Positions 18,110 to 26,541 of a DNA stretch of 64,000 nucleotides are shown piece after piece. The notes below the pieces were generated by a model, which saw only the letters and a list, made by a program, of their open reading frames with translations, ran no database searches and was not told the origin of the DNA. The first letter of the stretch is position 1. Every line of letters starts with the position of its first letter. The position numbers and the translations under genes were made by a program. The DNA comes from Halalkalibacter okhensis (lineage in GTDB: Bacteria; Bacillota; Bacilli; Bacillales; Bacillaceae_D): contig NZ_JRJU01000003.1 of NCBI RefSeq assembly GCF_000787375.1, forward strand, positions 1 to 64,000, read 5' to 3'.

Positions 18110-18922
18110 TTACTTGTCTCCTTCGCTTAGATATTGTTCAATGACATCCATCGGAAATCCTTTGCGATACAATTGCTGTTTGAACCGTTGCTCGTATTCC
18201 CAACCTGTATATTTCCCTTCAAGCTTCCTTCTAATCTTCTCTCCTTGAAAACAGATTGCTTCCCACTCTTCTGAACTCTCTTCAGGAAAATCGACAAGCT
18301 GAAGTGCTTCTACAATCACGCGCTGTGAATAGCCTTTTGTTATGAGTTGGCTCGATAGTTTCTCTTTAAAAGCCTTGCTACTCACTTTGCTATTTTTCTT
18401 TGATTGCTGCTTCTCTAACCACGTGACGATTTTTTCCTTTTGTTCCCCTTCTGTAAAGGTTGCTAGCGCCGCATCAATGACCGCATCACTTACCCCTTTT
18501 TGTACAAGCTCTTGTTTCAGCTTTAGCGGACCCTTCATTAATGTTAGCTGCTTTGACCTTATATAGGCCTGTGCAAATTCCTCATCATTTAGCAATCCTT
18601 GCTGAAGCAATTCATCTATCACTGCGTTAATATGCTTTGGCTCTTTCTCCTTTTTTTCTAAATACTGCTTCATCTCTTTAACAGAGCGCATACGGTAAGA
18701 AAGATAATTAATGGCAAGATGATAGGCTTTTTTCTTTTCGTCTTCATCAATTAATTGGATTAATGTTTTCTCATCTATTTCCAAGCCCTTCGTCAGACGA
18801 TGCTTAATTAAAAGGTCCTCATCGACACTTAGGGCATATTCAAACGACTGTCCTTTTGTAAAAAAGACGTTATATCGACTTTTATTGCGTTTTTGTACTT
18901 CAATTTTGGCTATTACGGCCAT
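18110..18922 (-). CDS. recX: RecX, regulator of RecA
   Basis: A 270-residue, helix-rich protein of the RecX family, which binds and modulates RecA filaments during recombination and the SOS response. Three-helix repeats are visible: LAINYLSYRMRSVKEMKQYL, ELLQQGLLNDEEFAQAYI and the C-terminal ICFQGEKIRRKLEG...RKGFPMDVI. ATG 18922 is seven bases after GGGGGTG; the open frame upstream of it overlaps the divergent yfhF and is not coding. The length agrees with the long RecX of Bacillus. Confidence 0.92.
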   Translation of the reverse strand: MAVIAKIEVQKRNKSRYNVFFTKGQSFEYALSVDEDLLIKHRLTKGLEIDEKTLIQLIDEDEKKKAYHLAINYLSYRMRSVKEMKQYLEKKEKEPKHINAVIDELLQQGLLNDEEFAQAYIRSKQLTLMKGPLKLKQELVQKGVSDAVIDAALATFTEGEQKEKIVTWLEKQQSKKNSKVSSKAFKEKLSSQLITKGYSQRVIVEALQLVDFPEESSEEWEAICFQGEKIRRKLEGKYTGWEYEQRFKQQLYRKGFPMDVIEQYLSEGDK

Positions 18923-19022
18923 CAAATTACACCCCCAGATTATGCTACTAAACCTTTGCAAAACATCTCCGACTACAATTAAACTAAACATACGATTATT
19001 ACTGTAACAGGAGGCGAACGGA

Positions 19023-19931
19023 ATGAATATTGTGATTGCAGGCGGTTCCGGTTTTCTTGGTAAGAAACTCACTGACCATTTAACGAATCAAGGACATTCT
19101 ATTTACATTTTAACAAGAGATGCTTCAAATAAACCAGTCTTACCTTCTGTTCACTATGTCCAGTGGCTTCATGAGGAAGCAAAGCCAATCGATCACCTAA
19201 ATGAAGTTGATGCGATCATTAATCTCGCGGGAGAATCCATTGGGTCAGGAAGATGGACCAAACAAAAAAAGACCAACATCCTTCAAAGCAGAATCACGTC
19301 TACTCAATCGATTATTCAATTAATTGAACAATTACCCATCAAACCAAAAGTCCTTGTGAATGCCTCAGCCATCGGCTATTATGGCACCTCGTTAAGCAAG
19401 ACCTTTACGGAAGAATCGGAATCTAGCGGGGACGACTTCCTATCAAACGTTGTTGAGAAATGGGAAAATGAAGCAAAAAAAGCTTCTAACTACGGTGTAC
19501 GAGTTGTTTTCTGTAGACTAGGTGTCGTTTTAGATCCAAATGAAGGGGCGCTTAATAGGATGTTACTTCCGTATCGTTTCTTTATTGGAGGTCCACTCGG
19601 TTCCGGAAAGCAGTGGCTAAGCTGGATTCATATTGACGATGCCGTTCGAATGTTTTCCTATGCTGCCACTCAACCAAACCTAGAAGGAGCATTTAATTTA
19701 ACCACTCCTTTTCCTTGTCAAATGAATGAGTTTGGCAAAACATTAGCTCATGTTTTAAATAGGCCTCACTATCTCCCTGCCCCATCATTTGCCTTACGCC
19801 TTTTATTAGGTGAGATGAGTACTCTTGTTTTGGACGGCCAAAAAGTACTGCCAAACAAAGCTATTTCAAGTAGTTATCCATATCTGTATCCTACTCTTTT
19901 ATCTGCTTTAGAGAATCTGTTAAAAAAATAA
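19023..19931 (+). CDS. yfhF: YfhF, NAD-dependent epimerase-like protein (TIGR01777)
   Basis: A 302-residue extended SDR protein of the SulA/YfhF group. The N-terminus MNIVIAGGSGFLGKKL carries the GxxGxxG nucleotide-binding motif. It also has NLAGESIGSGRW and SAIGYYGT with the catalytic-type tyrosine, and a short DUF1731-like C-terminal region that includes PAPSFALRLLLGEMS. The ATG follows AGGAGG. It is divergent from recX as in B. subtilis. The substrate of this family is unknown. Confidence 0.9.
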   Translation: MNIVIAGGSGFLGKKLTDHLTNQGHSIYILTRDASNKPVLPSVHYVQWLHEEAKPIDHLNEVDAIINLAGESIGSGRWTKQKKTNILQSRITSTQSIIQLIEQLPIKPKVLVNASAIGYYGTSLSKTFTEESESSGDDFLSNVVEKWENEAKKASNYGVRVVFCRLGVVLDPNEGALNRMLLPYRFFIGGPLGSGKQWLSWIHIDDAVRMFSYAATQPNLEGAFNLTTPFPCQMNEFGKTLAHVLNRPHYLPAPSFALRLLLGEMSTLVLDGQKVLPNKAISSSYPYLYPTLLSALENLLKK

Positions 19932-20118
19932 AGAAAAAGTTATGAATTGGGAGATTTTTTCACGAAAAATTTATAAAAAATAGGTATCTTTTTTCGCCAA
20001 AAACATTTAATATATAGAAGGATTCAAGAGTAAACAAACGAATTATAGTCTTATTATACTGTTTCACTAATATAAACACGCTAGAATCCCCTAAATCGCT
20101 TAATAAACGATTAAATAA
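19932..20118. other. AT-rich region between yfhF and the GNAT leader
   Basis: About 190 AT-rich bases between the yfhF stop and the structured leader. A -10-like TATACT occurs near 20060, with only a weak -35 candidate before it. I see no gene. It presumably carries the promoter of the GNAT gene. Confidence 0.5.
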
Positions 20119-20252
20119 GCATTGGGAAGGCAATTGGTGCGCCACCAGCTCTGCTGGTTCTAGTGGGTTCGATTCCCACCCCGAATTTGATAGGCAACAT
20201 TATTAAATTCGAGGGTGGCACAAGTCTGCCCTCATCCAAAGGAGGGCTTTTT
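20119..20252 (+). promoter_or_regulatory. Structured leader with tRNA-like arms before the GNAT gene
   Basis: A chain of hairpins ends just before the start codon. GGC/GCC (20129-20143) encloses a D-loop-like AATTGGTGC. ACCAGC/GCTGGT has a three-base loop. GTGGGTTCGATTCCCAC (20163-20179) is identical to a tRNA T-arm. CGAATTT/AAATTCG (20181-20187 and 20205-20211) follows, and GCCCTC/GAGGGC with five T residues (20228-20252) buries the ribosome site AAAGGAGG. GAGGGTGGCAC (20211-20221) could pair instead with GCCCTC, freeing that site. A complete tRNA cannot be drawn: the acceptor pairs only 5 of 7 and the anticodon arm is too short. Confidence 0.5.
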
Positions 20253-20807
20253 GTGATCTTAAAAAAACGAGACGTCGCTGATTGTCATGCTTTGTTCGAA
20301 TTGTTAGTGGACCCGGCCGTGTTTCCATTTGTTCGTCAGAAGGCATATTCATATGATGAGTTTGTGTTCTTAACAAAACAGACAATTGAAGCAGAAGAAC
20401 GCGGCGAGCTCATCTCCCGCACCATTGTCGATGAGTGGGGCGCACCAATTGGCACCATTAACTTATTTGACATTTCCAATCAAAGCGGATTCTTAGGAAC
20501 GTGGATTGGCAAACCTTATTTTGGCAAAGGGTATAACCAAGTAGCGAAAGATGCATTCTTTGAAGAGCTCTTCTTTTCTTGTGATATCCAAACCGTATTT
20601 ATGCGTATACGAAAAGAAAATGTAAGGTCCTATATGGCAGCAACTAAATTACCTTACTGCACACTAGCAAATGAATTTAGACGCGATGTGTACACGCAAA
20701 TCAACGAAAAAGAAGACGTCTATAACCTTTTCCAGATTGAAAAAGACCAATATCACCTTCATCTAATGAGAACAATGCAGGATGAATTAGAAATAAAAGA
20801 AGCGTGA
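20253..20807 (+). CDS. GNAT family N-acetyltransferase
   Basis: A 184-residue acetyltransferase of the ribosomal-protein-acetyltransferase (RimJ/RimL-like) type. The central part reads TINLFDISNQSGFLGTWIGKPYFGKGYNQVAKDAFF, where WIGKPYFGKGYNQ is the acetyl-CoA pyrophosphate-binding motif, and VRSYMAATKLPY matches the usual C-terminal motif. The start is GTG 20253, with AAAGGAGG eight bases before it; the longer open frame upstream runs through the leader hairpins. It interrupts the yfhF-yfhE order known from B. subtilis, suggesting insertion. Substrate unknown; the leader suggests post-initiation control. Confidence 0.8.
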   Translation: MILKKRDVADCHALFELLVDPAVFPFVRQKAYSYDEFVFLTKQTIEAEERGELISRTIVDEWGAPIGTINLFDISNQSGFLGTWIGKPYFGKGYNQVAKDAFFEELFFSCDIQTVFMRIRKENVRSYMAATKLPYCTLANEFRRDVYTQINEKEDVYNLFQIEKDQYHLHLMRTMQDELEIKEA

Positions 20808-20910
20808 ATGGAAAGGCCACTTTTTCAGTGCCTTCTTCGCGCTATTTCCCCTAGTTTCTTTTGATCGTTGAAATGTAGGGAATTTCTATCTTTCCTCTCA
20901 ACAAGCGGAC

Positions 20911-21012
20911 GGGATGGGGGGCCGACTCCTGCAGGAGGGAAGGGCAGGTTGAAATCCACCGGCGCAGCCGGTTAGTTCAACGTCCGCCTGCGGAAAGCGT
21001 GCCCCCCATCCC
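20911..21012. repeat. GC-rich structured repeat, copy B
   Basis: Closed by perfect 12-bp arms GGGATGGGGGGC (20911-20922) and GCCCCCCATCCC (21001-21012). The inside has GACTCCTGCAGGA, an inner GTTGAA/TTCAAC pair, GGCGCAGCCGG and CTGCGGAAAGC. It belongs to the same family as copies A, C, D and E but has different closing arms. The remaining bases between 20808 and 21134 show only a weak hairpin after the GNAT stop. Confidence 0.82.
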
Positions 21013-21134
21013 GGGAGCGAGATCAAAGCTCCTTTTCAAGTCCTAAGTAAACGAGCACTTTTTCAGTAGCTTTACGATTAACTTTCATGATTTTGACCAT
21101 ACTGATAGTAACCTTATAGAAAGTGGTGGTCAGG

Positions 21135-21254
21135 ATGGAAAGTAGGAAACGTCGAGCTCAAGAAGAGCGAAGCACATTACGTAAAGCCCAAGAAGTTCGT
21201 TATGGATCAGAGTTTAGAGCTGCTGATCGCGCTGCAAATCGAAGCAAATCGTAA
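21135..21254 (+). CDS. yfhE: YfhE-like small protein
   Basis: A 39-residue, very basic peptide. It contains RKRRAQEERSTLRKAQEVR followed by YGSEFRAADRAANR. It aligns with B. subtilis YfhE through KKRR, STL, QEV.Y, EF and ADRAA. The ribosome site is weak (GTGGTGGTCAGG). A perfect terminator follows at once. Its place after yfhF is conserved apart from the inserted GNAT gene. Function unknown; probably a spore-related small protein. Confidence 0.82.
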   Translation: MESRKRRAQEERSTLRKAQEVRYGSEFRAADRAANRSKS

Positions 21255-21270
21255 TAAAATCATGACCCCC

Positions 21271-21311
21271 AAAGAGGAAAACAGCCTTTTTATTGAGGTG
21301 TTTTCCTCTTT
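21271..21311 (+). terminator. Terminator of yfhE
   Basis: Perfect 13-bp arms (21271-21283 and 21299-21311) followed by more T residues. Confidence 0.88.
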
Positions 21312-21511
21312 TTTTTATTTTCTTTCAATTTGATTAACCCTCTTGCAATCCTTATAAAATAAGGATTTTTCACTCTTTTCATTCAGTCTGTCTATTTCAA
21401 TTAGTTAGAAAACTTAACCATTTAGTAGCAATTTCAGCAATGAATGTTCCTACATACCTTAATCCCACCTTATCGTGTCTCACGCTAATTAATCCCATTT
21501 AAGCTAAGTTG

Positions 21512-21540
21512 CGTCCTTTCAAGACTCCCCGTATGATAAA
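21512..21540 (+). promoter_or_regulatory. Probable promoter of ectABC
   Basis: TTGCGT and TATGAT are separated by 17 bases, ending about 40 bases before the ribosome site of ectA. It reads as a vegetative sigma-A-type promoter. Osmotic control is expected from the pathway, but no operator could be recognised. Confidence 0.5.
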
Positions 21541-21577
21541 TGAGTAAACAAAATTTGGATACAAGGGGGATACCAAT

Positions 21578-22099
21578 ATTAAAAGTCAAATGGCTCCTGC
21601 TCCCATAAAAACAGGATCTGTTCAATTTCTGAAACCAACTGTGGAAGACGGAGCAGCGATGTGGGAATTAGTTAATGAGTCAACACTCGACCAAAACTCT
21701 GCTTATAAATACATTATGATGTGTGAATTTTTTGCAGAAACGTGTGTGGTCGCAAAAGAAGATGATCAAGTTGTTGGATTCGTCACTGCTTTTATTCCTC
21801 CAGAACGACAAGATGTTGTGTTTGTTTGGCAGATTGGTGTTCATTCTTCTCAAAGAGGAAAAGGATTGGCTTCAAAATTACTCCATGCATTGGTACAACG
21901 TGAAGGTTGTCATGAAGTAAATTATGTTGAAGCAACTGTTACACCGTCAAACGAAGCATCACAGGCGCTATTCCGCCGCTTAGCTCGTAGTTTTGAAACC
22001 ACATGTGAAGTAAGTGAATGTTTTGGAGAAGATTTGTTCCCTGAAGATGGGCATGAAGAAGAACTTACTTTTCGTGTAGGCCCGATAAAAACTAAGTAA
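21578..22099 (+). CDS. ectA: L-2,4-diaminobutyrate acetyltransferase EctA
   Basis: Second committed enzyme of ectoine synthesis, acetylating L-2,4-diaminobutyrate at the gamma amino group with acetyl-CoA. The GNAT fold has LKPTVEDGAAMWELV at the N-terminus, the acetyl-CoA loop SSQRGKGLASKLL, and EATVTPSNEASQALFRRLA, all typical of EctA. The first ATG (21590) is 20 bases from the AGGGGG ribosome site. An in-frame ATT at 21578 is eight bases from it, so I place the start there as a rare AUU codon, giving 173 residues. If AUU is not used, the protein starts at 21590 with 169 residues. First gene of ectABC. Confidence 0.9.
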   Translation: MKSQMAPAPIKTGSVQFLKPTVEDGAAMWELVNESTLDQNSAYKYIMMCEFFAETCVVAKEDDQVVGFVTAFIPPERQDVVFVWQIGVHSSQRGKGLASKLLHALVQREGCHEVNYVEATVTPSNEASQALFRRLARSFETTCEVSECFGEDLFPEDGHEEELTFRVGPIKTK

Positions 22100-22175
22100 C
22101 ACCTTATAAGCTAGGTTTAATGAAACAATAAAAATACATTACCCAGTATAGGTATTATTAGGAGGAAAAAAGACG

Positions 22176-23459
22176 ATGAGTCAAACAGATATGACGATTT
22201 TTGAAAAGCTTGAATCAGAGGTACGTAGTTACTGCCGTAGTTTCCCAACAGTCTTTACGAAGGCAAAAGGTTATAAGATGTGGGACGAAAAAGGAACGGA
22301 ATACATTGATTTCTTTTCAGGTGCAGGTGCATTAAATTACGGTCATAATGATCCAACGATGAAGGCGAAGTTAGTCGATTATATCTTAAGTGATGGTATC
22401 ACACATTCGCTTGATATGGCGACAGCTCCAAAAGCTGAATTTTTAACCACGTTCAATGACGTGATTTTAAAACCAAGGAATCTTGATTACAAAGTAATGT
22501 TCCCTGGCCCTACAGGTACAAACACGGTTGAAAGTGCACTAAAGTTAGCACGTAAAGTTACAGGACGTACGGATATTATTAGTTTCACTAATGGCTTCCA
22601 TGGTATGACAATTGGTGCCCTTTCAGTTACAGGTAATGCTTTCAAACGTAAAGGTGCTGGAATTCCATTACAAAATGTCGTAACAATGCCTTATGATAGC
22701 TTTGTTAATGACAACCTCGACACTCTGGAGTATCTCGAGCGTTTCCTAGAGGATGGAGGTAGCGGAGTTGAAATCCCTGCTGCAATGATCCTCGAGACAG
22801 TCCAAGGTGAAGGCGGTATTAATGCTGCAAGCTTCGAGTGGTTACAACGCGTAGAACAAATTTGTAAGCGTTGGGGCATTCTGCTTATCGTCGATGATGT
22901 TCAAGCAGGTGTTGGTCGTACTGGAACATTCTTTAGTTTTGAAAAGGCTGGAATTAAACCAGACATCGTTTGTATGTCTAAATCAATCGGTGGATATGGT
23001 CTTCCACTAGCTATTACCTTAATTCGTCCTGAATTAGACATTTGGGCACCTGGTGAGCATAATGGAACATTCCGTGGAAACAACCATGCGTTTGTTACAG
23101 CCACTGCTGCTCTCTCTTATTGGAAGGATGAGAGCTTCCAAAAAGATATTGAAGAGAAATCCGTACGTATTTTCAATTTCTTAGAAAGAATAGTGGCTGA
23201 CTACCCTGAATTAAAAGGAGAAGCAAAAGGCCGTGGTTATATGGTTGGAATCTCCTCAGAAGTTGAAGGATTATCGGGTCAAATTGCTGCTGAAGCATTT
23301 GATCGTGGCTTAATTATGGAAACATCTGGTCCAAACGATGAAGTATTTAAGCTCTTCCCACCACTAATTATCGATAACGAAGGCTTAGAAAAAGGATTCG
23401 AAATCATCGAAGACAGCGTAAAAGCAGTACTAGGATCCAAAGAACTAGTAACATCGTAA
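22176..23459 (+). CDS. ectB: Diaminobutyrate-2-oxoglutarate transaminase EctB
   Basis: A 427-residue class III PLP aminotransferase that makes L-2,4-diaminobutyrate from aspartate semialdehyde with glutamate as amino donor, the entry step of ectoine synthesis. It begins like other EctB proteins ([17 protein letters not shown]). Other features are [19 protein letters not shown] for cofactor phosphate, [12 protein letters not shown], and the Schiff-base Lys269 in [17 protein letters not shown] precedes the ATG. It follows ectA by 76 bases and is separated from ectC by a structured repeat. Confidence 0.95.
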   Translation: MSQTDMTIFEKLESEVRSYCRSFPTVFTKAKGYKMWDEKGTEYIDFFSGAGALNYGHNDPTMKAKLVDYILSDGITHSLDMATAPKAEFLTTFNDVILKPRNLDYKVMFPGPTGTNTVESALKLARKVTGRTDIISFTNGFHGMTIGALSVTGNAFKRKGAGIPLQNVVTMPYDSFVNDNLDTLEYLERFLEDGGSGVEIPAAMILETVQGEGGINAASFEWLQRVEQICKRWGILLIVDDVQAGVGRTGTFFSFEKAGIKPDIVCMSKSIGGYGLPLAITLIRPELDIWAPGEHNGTFRGNNHAFVTATAALSYWKDESFQKDIEEKSVRIFNFLERIVADYPELKGEAKGRGYMVGISSEVEGLSGQIAAEAFDRGLIMETSGPNDEVFKLFPPLIIDNEGLEKGFEIIEDSVKAVLGSKELVTS

Positions 23460-23511
23460 CTCAGGTAAAAGACTCTTTTCGATTATTGATTATGCTAATC
23501 GGTGAGAACGA

Positions 23512-23641
23512 GAGTGGAATGGAGCGGAAGGCACTTGACTCCTGCGGGAAATAGAGGAAAGGGCAAGACCCCGCAGACGGCACGTCGAGGAGGCTTGGCT
23601 TACTCCCCGCGGAAAGCAAGTGCCTGCAGCGCAATGGAACG
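23512..23641. repeat. GC-rich structured repeat, copy C, between ectB and ectC
   Basis: Closing arms GGCACTTG (23530-23537) and CAAGTGCC (23617-23624) pair perfectly. The core GACTCCTGCGGGA, AAGACCCCGCAG, GAGGAGGCTTGG and CCCCGCGGAAAGC lies between, flanked by GGAATGGAGCGGAAG and GCGCAATGGAAC as in copies D and E. It occupies most of the ectB-ectC gap and would be transcribed as part of the operon. Confidence 0.88.
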
Positions 23642-23711
23642 GACCCATTCAGAGAAAAATGATGATTAAAAAACAATAAAGTCGTTGAACTAACACTTGG
23701 AGGTAGCAATC

Positions 23712-24104
23712 ATGAAAGTCGTAAAACTAAAAGACATTATAGGAACTGATCAAGAAGTAGACGGAGGAAACTGGGTTAGCCGCCGTCTTGTATTAAAAGA
23801 TTCGGGTATGGGTTATTCTGTACACGATACAATTATTAAAGCTGGTACAGAAACTCATATTTGGTACCAAAATCACCTTGAATCTGTTTACTGCATTGAA
23901 GGCGAAGGTGAAGTAGAAACACTTGCTGATGGCAAAGTATGGCCAATCAAAAAAGATGAGATTTATGTGTTAGATAAGCATGATGAGCACCTTCTTCGTG
24001 CGAGTGAAAAGGGAGATATGCGTATGGTTTGCGTATTCAACCCACCCATTACAGGAAGAGAAGTACATGATGAAAATGGGGTTTATCCTGTAGATGAAGA
24101 TTAA
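23712..24104 (+). CDS. ectC: L-ectoine synthase EctC
   Basis: A 130-residue cupin-fold enzyme that closes the ring of N-acetyl-diaminobutyrate to give ectoine. Typical segments are [12 protein letters not shown] at the N-terminus, [18 protein letters not shown], and [24 protein letters not shown], which includes metal and substrate contacts. [10 protein letters not shown] comes towards the end. ATG 23712 follows GGAGGT at 23699; the frame can be extended five codons upstream without support. Last gene of ectABC, closed by a strong terminator. Confidence 0.95.
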   Translation: MKVVKLKDIIGTDQEVDGGNWVSRRLVLKDSGMGYSVHDTIIKAGTETHIWYQNHLESVYCIEGEGEVETLADGKVWPIKKDEIYVLDKHDEHLLRASEKGDMRMVCVFNPPITGREVHDENGVYPVDED

Positions 24105-24116
24105 TACCAACCCACA

Positions 24117-24146
24117 AAACCAGCTGATAACAGCTGGTTTTTTTCT
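24117..24146 (+). terminator. Terminator of ectABC
   Basis: AAACCAGCTG (24117-24126) pairs with CAGCTGGTTT (24131-24140) over a four-base loop, followed by T residues. Confidence 0.88.
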
Positions 24147-24245
24147 GCTTAGAAGTCTCTTACGAATTCGCTAACGAAGCAGGAATTTGAACTAGTAAGA
24201 AAGAAGTAGATAAAGATAAAAAATTGTAGATAAAGAGGGACTCTT

Positions 24246-25526
24246 GTGAATGAAATATTATTTGATCTTCAAGTGTTTTTGTTAAACCTCTCTTTCGTAT
24301 TTCTTCTATTCTTTATTTACCATAAATACGTCGAAGGTAAAATAAACAAGGCTTCAAATGAAATCGTAATTGGTGTTATCTCGGCAATTTCCATTATTTT
24401 ATGTATGACGTTCCCTCTCTCCATCAGTCCAGGTTTTTATTTCGATTTTCGTCAAGTTCCTTTTATCATTGGAATGTTATATGGTGGTCGTAAAGTCGGA
24501 GTTTCATTATTAATCGTCTTACTAACCTATCGTTTCATCATGGATTTTGGACCAGGATTTCAATCATCTGTAATCATTTATGTCCTCATTTTTATTGGGC
24601 TTTGTTATCTGTTTCCTCGTTTTCAACAGGCAACAAAGTTTAAACATAAACTTACAATTGCAATCGTAGCGAATTCCCTCAGTGTGATCTTGTTATTAGT
24701 TGTCGTTTATTTCTTTAATGTCAACTTAACACTAAATGCCTGGATTTCCTTAACTCTGTTTTATTGCTTACAAGTGATCGTTATGTTCTTATTTATCCTT
24801 TTTATTGAACGAGCAAAAGCAGAAAGCTATATGTTAAGTGAGTTAAAAGAACTAGAGAAATTAAAAGTAGTAAGTGAAATTGCTGCAAGCATCTCTCACG
24901 AAGTTAGAAATCCCCTCACGGTAACAAAAGGATTTCTTCAACTTTTACAAGATAAAACGATAACCGATGATAAGAAAGATTTTTATATTCGCCTTTCCCT
25001 TAATGAGTTAGAGCGGGCTGAAGTCATTATCTCTGATTATTTAACATTTGCTAAACCATCTCTCGACAACGTCGAGCTCCTTGAATTAAATGAAGAATTA
25101 GAATATGTTCTTAAAATAGTGACTCCTTATGCCACGATGAGAAATATTACGATCACTCTGTCAAAGACAAAGCAAATGTTCGTAGCCGGGGAACGTCAAA
25201 AATTACACCAATGCCTTATAAATCTTGTAAAAAACGGGATTGAAGCCATGCCAGATAAGGGGCAAATAACGATGAGCTTGCACGAGTCAAATGAACAAGC
25301 TATTATCGCTATCCAAGACACGGGCATTGGCATGAGTGAAGATCAAATGAAACGTTTAGGAACACCCTATTACTCAACCAAAACAACCGGTACTGGGCTT
25401 GGTACCATGGTTGCATATAGCATTATAAAAGCCATGCGCGGGGAAATTGAAGTTGATAGTAAACAAGGCGTAGGGACCTGTTTTACAATCAAACTCCCTA
25501 AAGTCAATTGCGAAAATAAGCACTAA
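24246..25526 (+). CDS. Membrane sensor histidine kinase, 5TM-LYT type (KinB-like)
   Basis: A 426-residue sensor kinase. Six or so hydrophobic helices fill residues 1-190 in the arrangement of the 5TM-5TMR_LYT sensor domain (RQVPFIIGMLYGGRKVG). The HisKA domain carries His218 in SISHEVRNPLTVTKGFL, and the ATPase has N-box LVKNGIEAMP, G1 DTGIGM and G2 GTGLG. This layout is shared by KinB-like sporulation kinases feeding Spo0F. No response regulator is adjacent, which also fits a phosphorelay kinase. The start is GTG 24246 after GAGGGA. Signal unknown. Confidence 0.85.
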   Translation: MNEILFDLQVFLLNLSFVFLLFFIYHKYVEGKINKASNEIVIGVISAISIILCMTFPLSISPGFYFDFRQVPFIIGMLYGGRKVGVSLLIVLLTYRFIMDFGPGFQSSVIIYVLIFIGLCYLFPRFQQATKFKHKLTIAIVANSLSVILLLVVVYFFNVNLTLNAWISLTLFYCLQVIVMFLFILFIERAKAESYMLSELKELEKLKVVSEIAASISHEVRNPLTVTKGFLQLLQDKTITDDKKDFYIRLSLNELERAEVIISDYLTFAKPSLDNVELLELNEELEYVLKIVTPYATMRNITITLSKTKQMFVAGERQKLHQCLINLVKNGIEAMPDKGQITMSLHESNEQAIIAIQDTGIGMSEDQMKRLGTPYYSTKTTGTGLGTMVAYSIIKAMRGEIEVDSKQGVGTCFTIKLPKVNCENKH

Positions 25527-25567
25527 GCTAACGGAAGCATTTCACTGCTCCTGTATGCTTAGTGCTT
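25518..25567. terminator. Bidirectional terminator overlapping the kinase stop
   Basis: Perfect 11-bp arms AAGCACTAAGC (25518-25528) and GCTTAGTGCTT (25557-25567). The left arm contains the stop codon of the kinase gene. Confidence 0.75.
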
Positions 25568-25573
25568 TCTCAT

Positions 25574-26530
25574 TTAACGGACCTCATGAACTAAAGGTTG
25601 TCCTTTCAGACCGTTAATCAAATTTTCAGAAGCCAGCCTTGCCATTGCTAATCTTGTTTCGATAGCTGCACTCCCAATGTGAGGTAATGCTGTAACGTTT
25701 CTTAATTTTAACAGTGGATGGTCTGAATGAATCGGCTCAGGATCAAACACATCTAATCCAGCCGCAAAAATCTCTCCAGATTCCAAAGCATGATACAAGG
25801 CATCCTCATCAACATTTGTCCCTCTTGACGTATTAATAAATACAGCTGACTTTTTCATTTTGGCAAACTCAGCTGTTCCCATCATTTTGTATGTATCGTT
25901 TGTCGAAGGAGCTAATAGAACAACATAATCGGCTGTTGTTAACAATTCATCTAACTCACAGTATGTGGCATTTAGCTCTTCCTCTACTTCTTTATTTCGG
26001 CTTCTATTATGATAAAGGATATCCATTGAGAATCCTTTTGCTCTTCTAGCCACACCCAAACCAATTCGGCCTAAACCAATAATTCCGATTCTTTTCTTAT
26101 AAATTTCTTGTCCGGTTAAGAAAAAGGGCCCCCAACTATTCCATTCATTCTCTCTAATGACATCCATCCCTTCCACAATTCTCCGACCAGCAGCCATTAA
26201 AAGTGCGAACGTTAAATCAGCTGTTGCTTCCGTTAATACTCCTGGTGTATGTCCAATGACAATCCCTCTTATTTTAGCTTCCTCTACATCGATATTGTCA
26301 TAGCCGACAGCCATTGTACTTATTACTTTTAATTTCGATGCCTTTTCTAAAAGTTCATAGTCCACTTGGTCAGCGACATTCGTAAATAAACCATCCGCAT
26401 CTTTAATTTCCTCTAATAGCTGTTCCCTTGGCATCGGTTCATTCTCTTTCTCCCACATCACAACATCAAAATTTTCAACGAGTTCCTTGGTCACATCATC
26501 CGGTAGATAACGAGTTATCACTATTTTCAT
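25574..26530 (-). CDS. D-2-hydroxyacid dehydrogenase (glyoxylate/hydroxypyruvate reductase-like)
   Basis: A 318-residue NAD(P)-dependent enzyme of the D-isomer-specific 2-hydroxyacid dehydrogenase family. The Rossmann motif is GIIGLGRIGLGVARR. The catalytic arginine is in INTSRGTNVDEDAL, and the catalytic histidine in ALPHIGSAAIETR pairs with a Glu upstream. Closest resemblance is to glyoxylate, hydroxypyruvate or 2-ketogluconate reductases of Bacillus. It follows the unknown gene at 26542 with 11 bases between, so they are probably one operon. Confidence 0.87.
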   Translation of the reverse strand: MKIVITRYLPDDVTKELVENFDVVMWEKENEPMPREQLLEEIKDADGLFTNVADQVDYELLEKASKLKVISTMAVGYDNIDVEEAKIRGIVIGHTPGVLTEATADLTFALLMAAGRRIVEGMDVIRENEWNSWGPFFLTGQEIYKKRIGIIGLGRIGLGVARRAKGFSMDILYHNRSRNKEVEEELNATYCELDELLTTADYVVLLAPSTNDTYKMMGTAEFAKMKKSAVFINTSRGTNVDEDALYHALESGEIFAAGLDVFDPEPIHSDHPLLKLRNVTALPHIGSAAIETRLAMARLASENLINGLKGQPLVHEVR

Positions 26531-26541
26531 TTGAATCTCCT

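Larger units (their letters stand above)
21255..21589. other. Intergenic region upstream of ectA
   Basis: It holds the yfhE terminator, then about 190 AT-rich bases without an ORF or repeat that I can support, then the ectABC promoter and leader. Confidence 0.6.

Noticed and set aside
20119-20252. Canonical T-box riboswitch
   Set aside because: GGGTGGCAC resembles the T-box core, but the ACCGCG part, a stem I with specifier loop and an amino-acid-related gene are missing.
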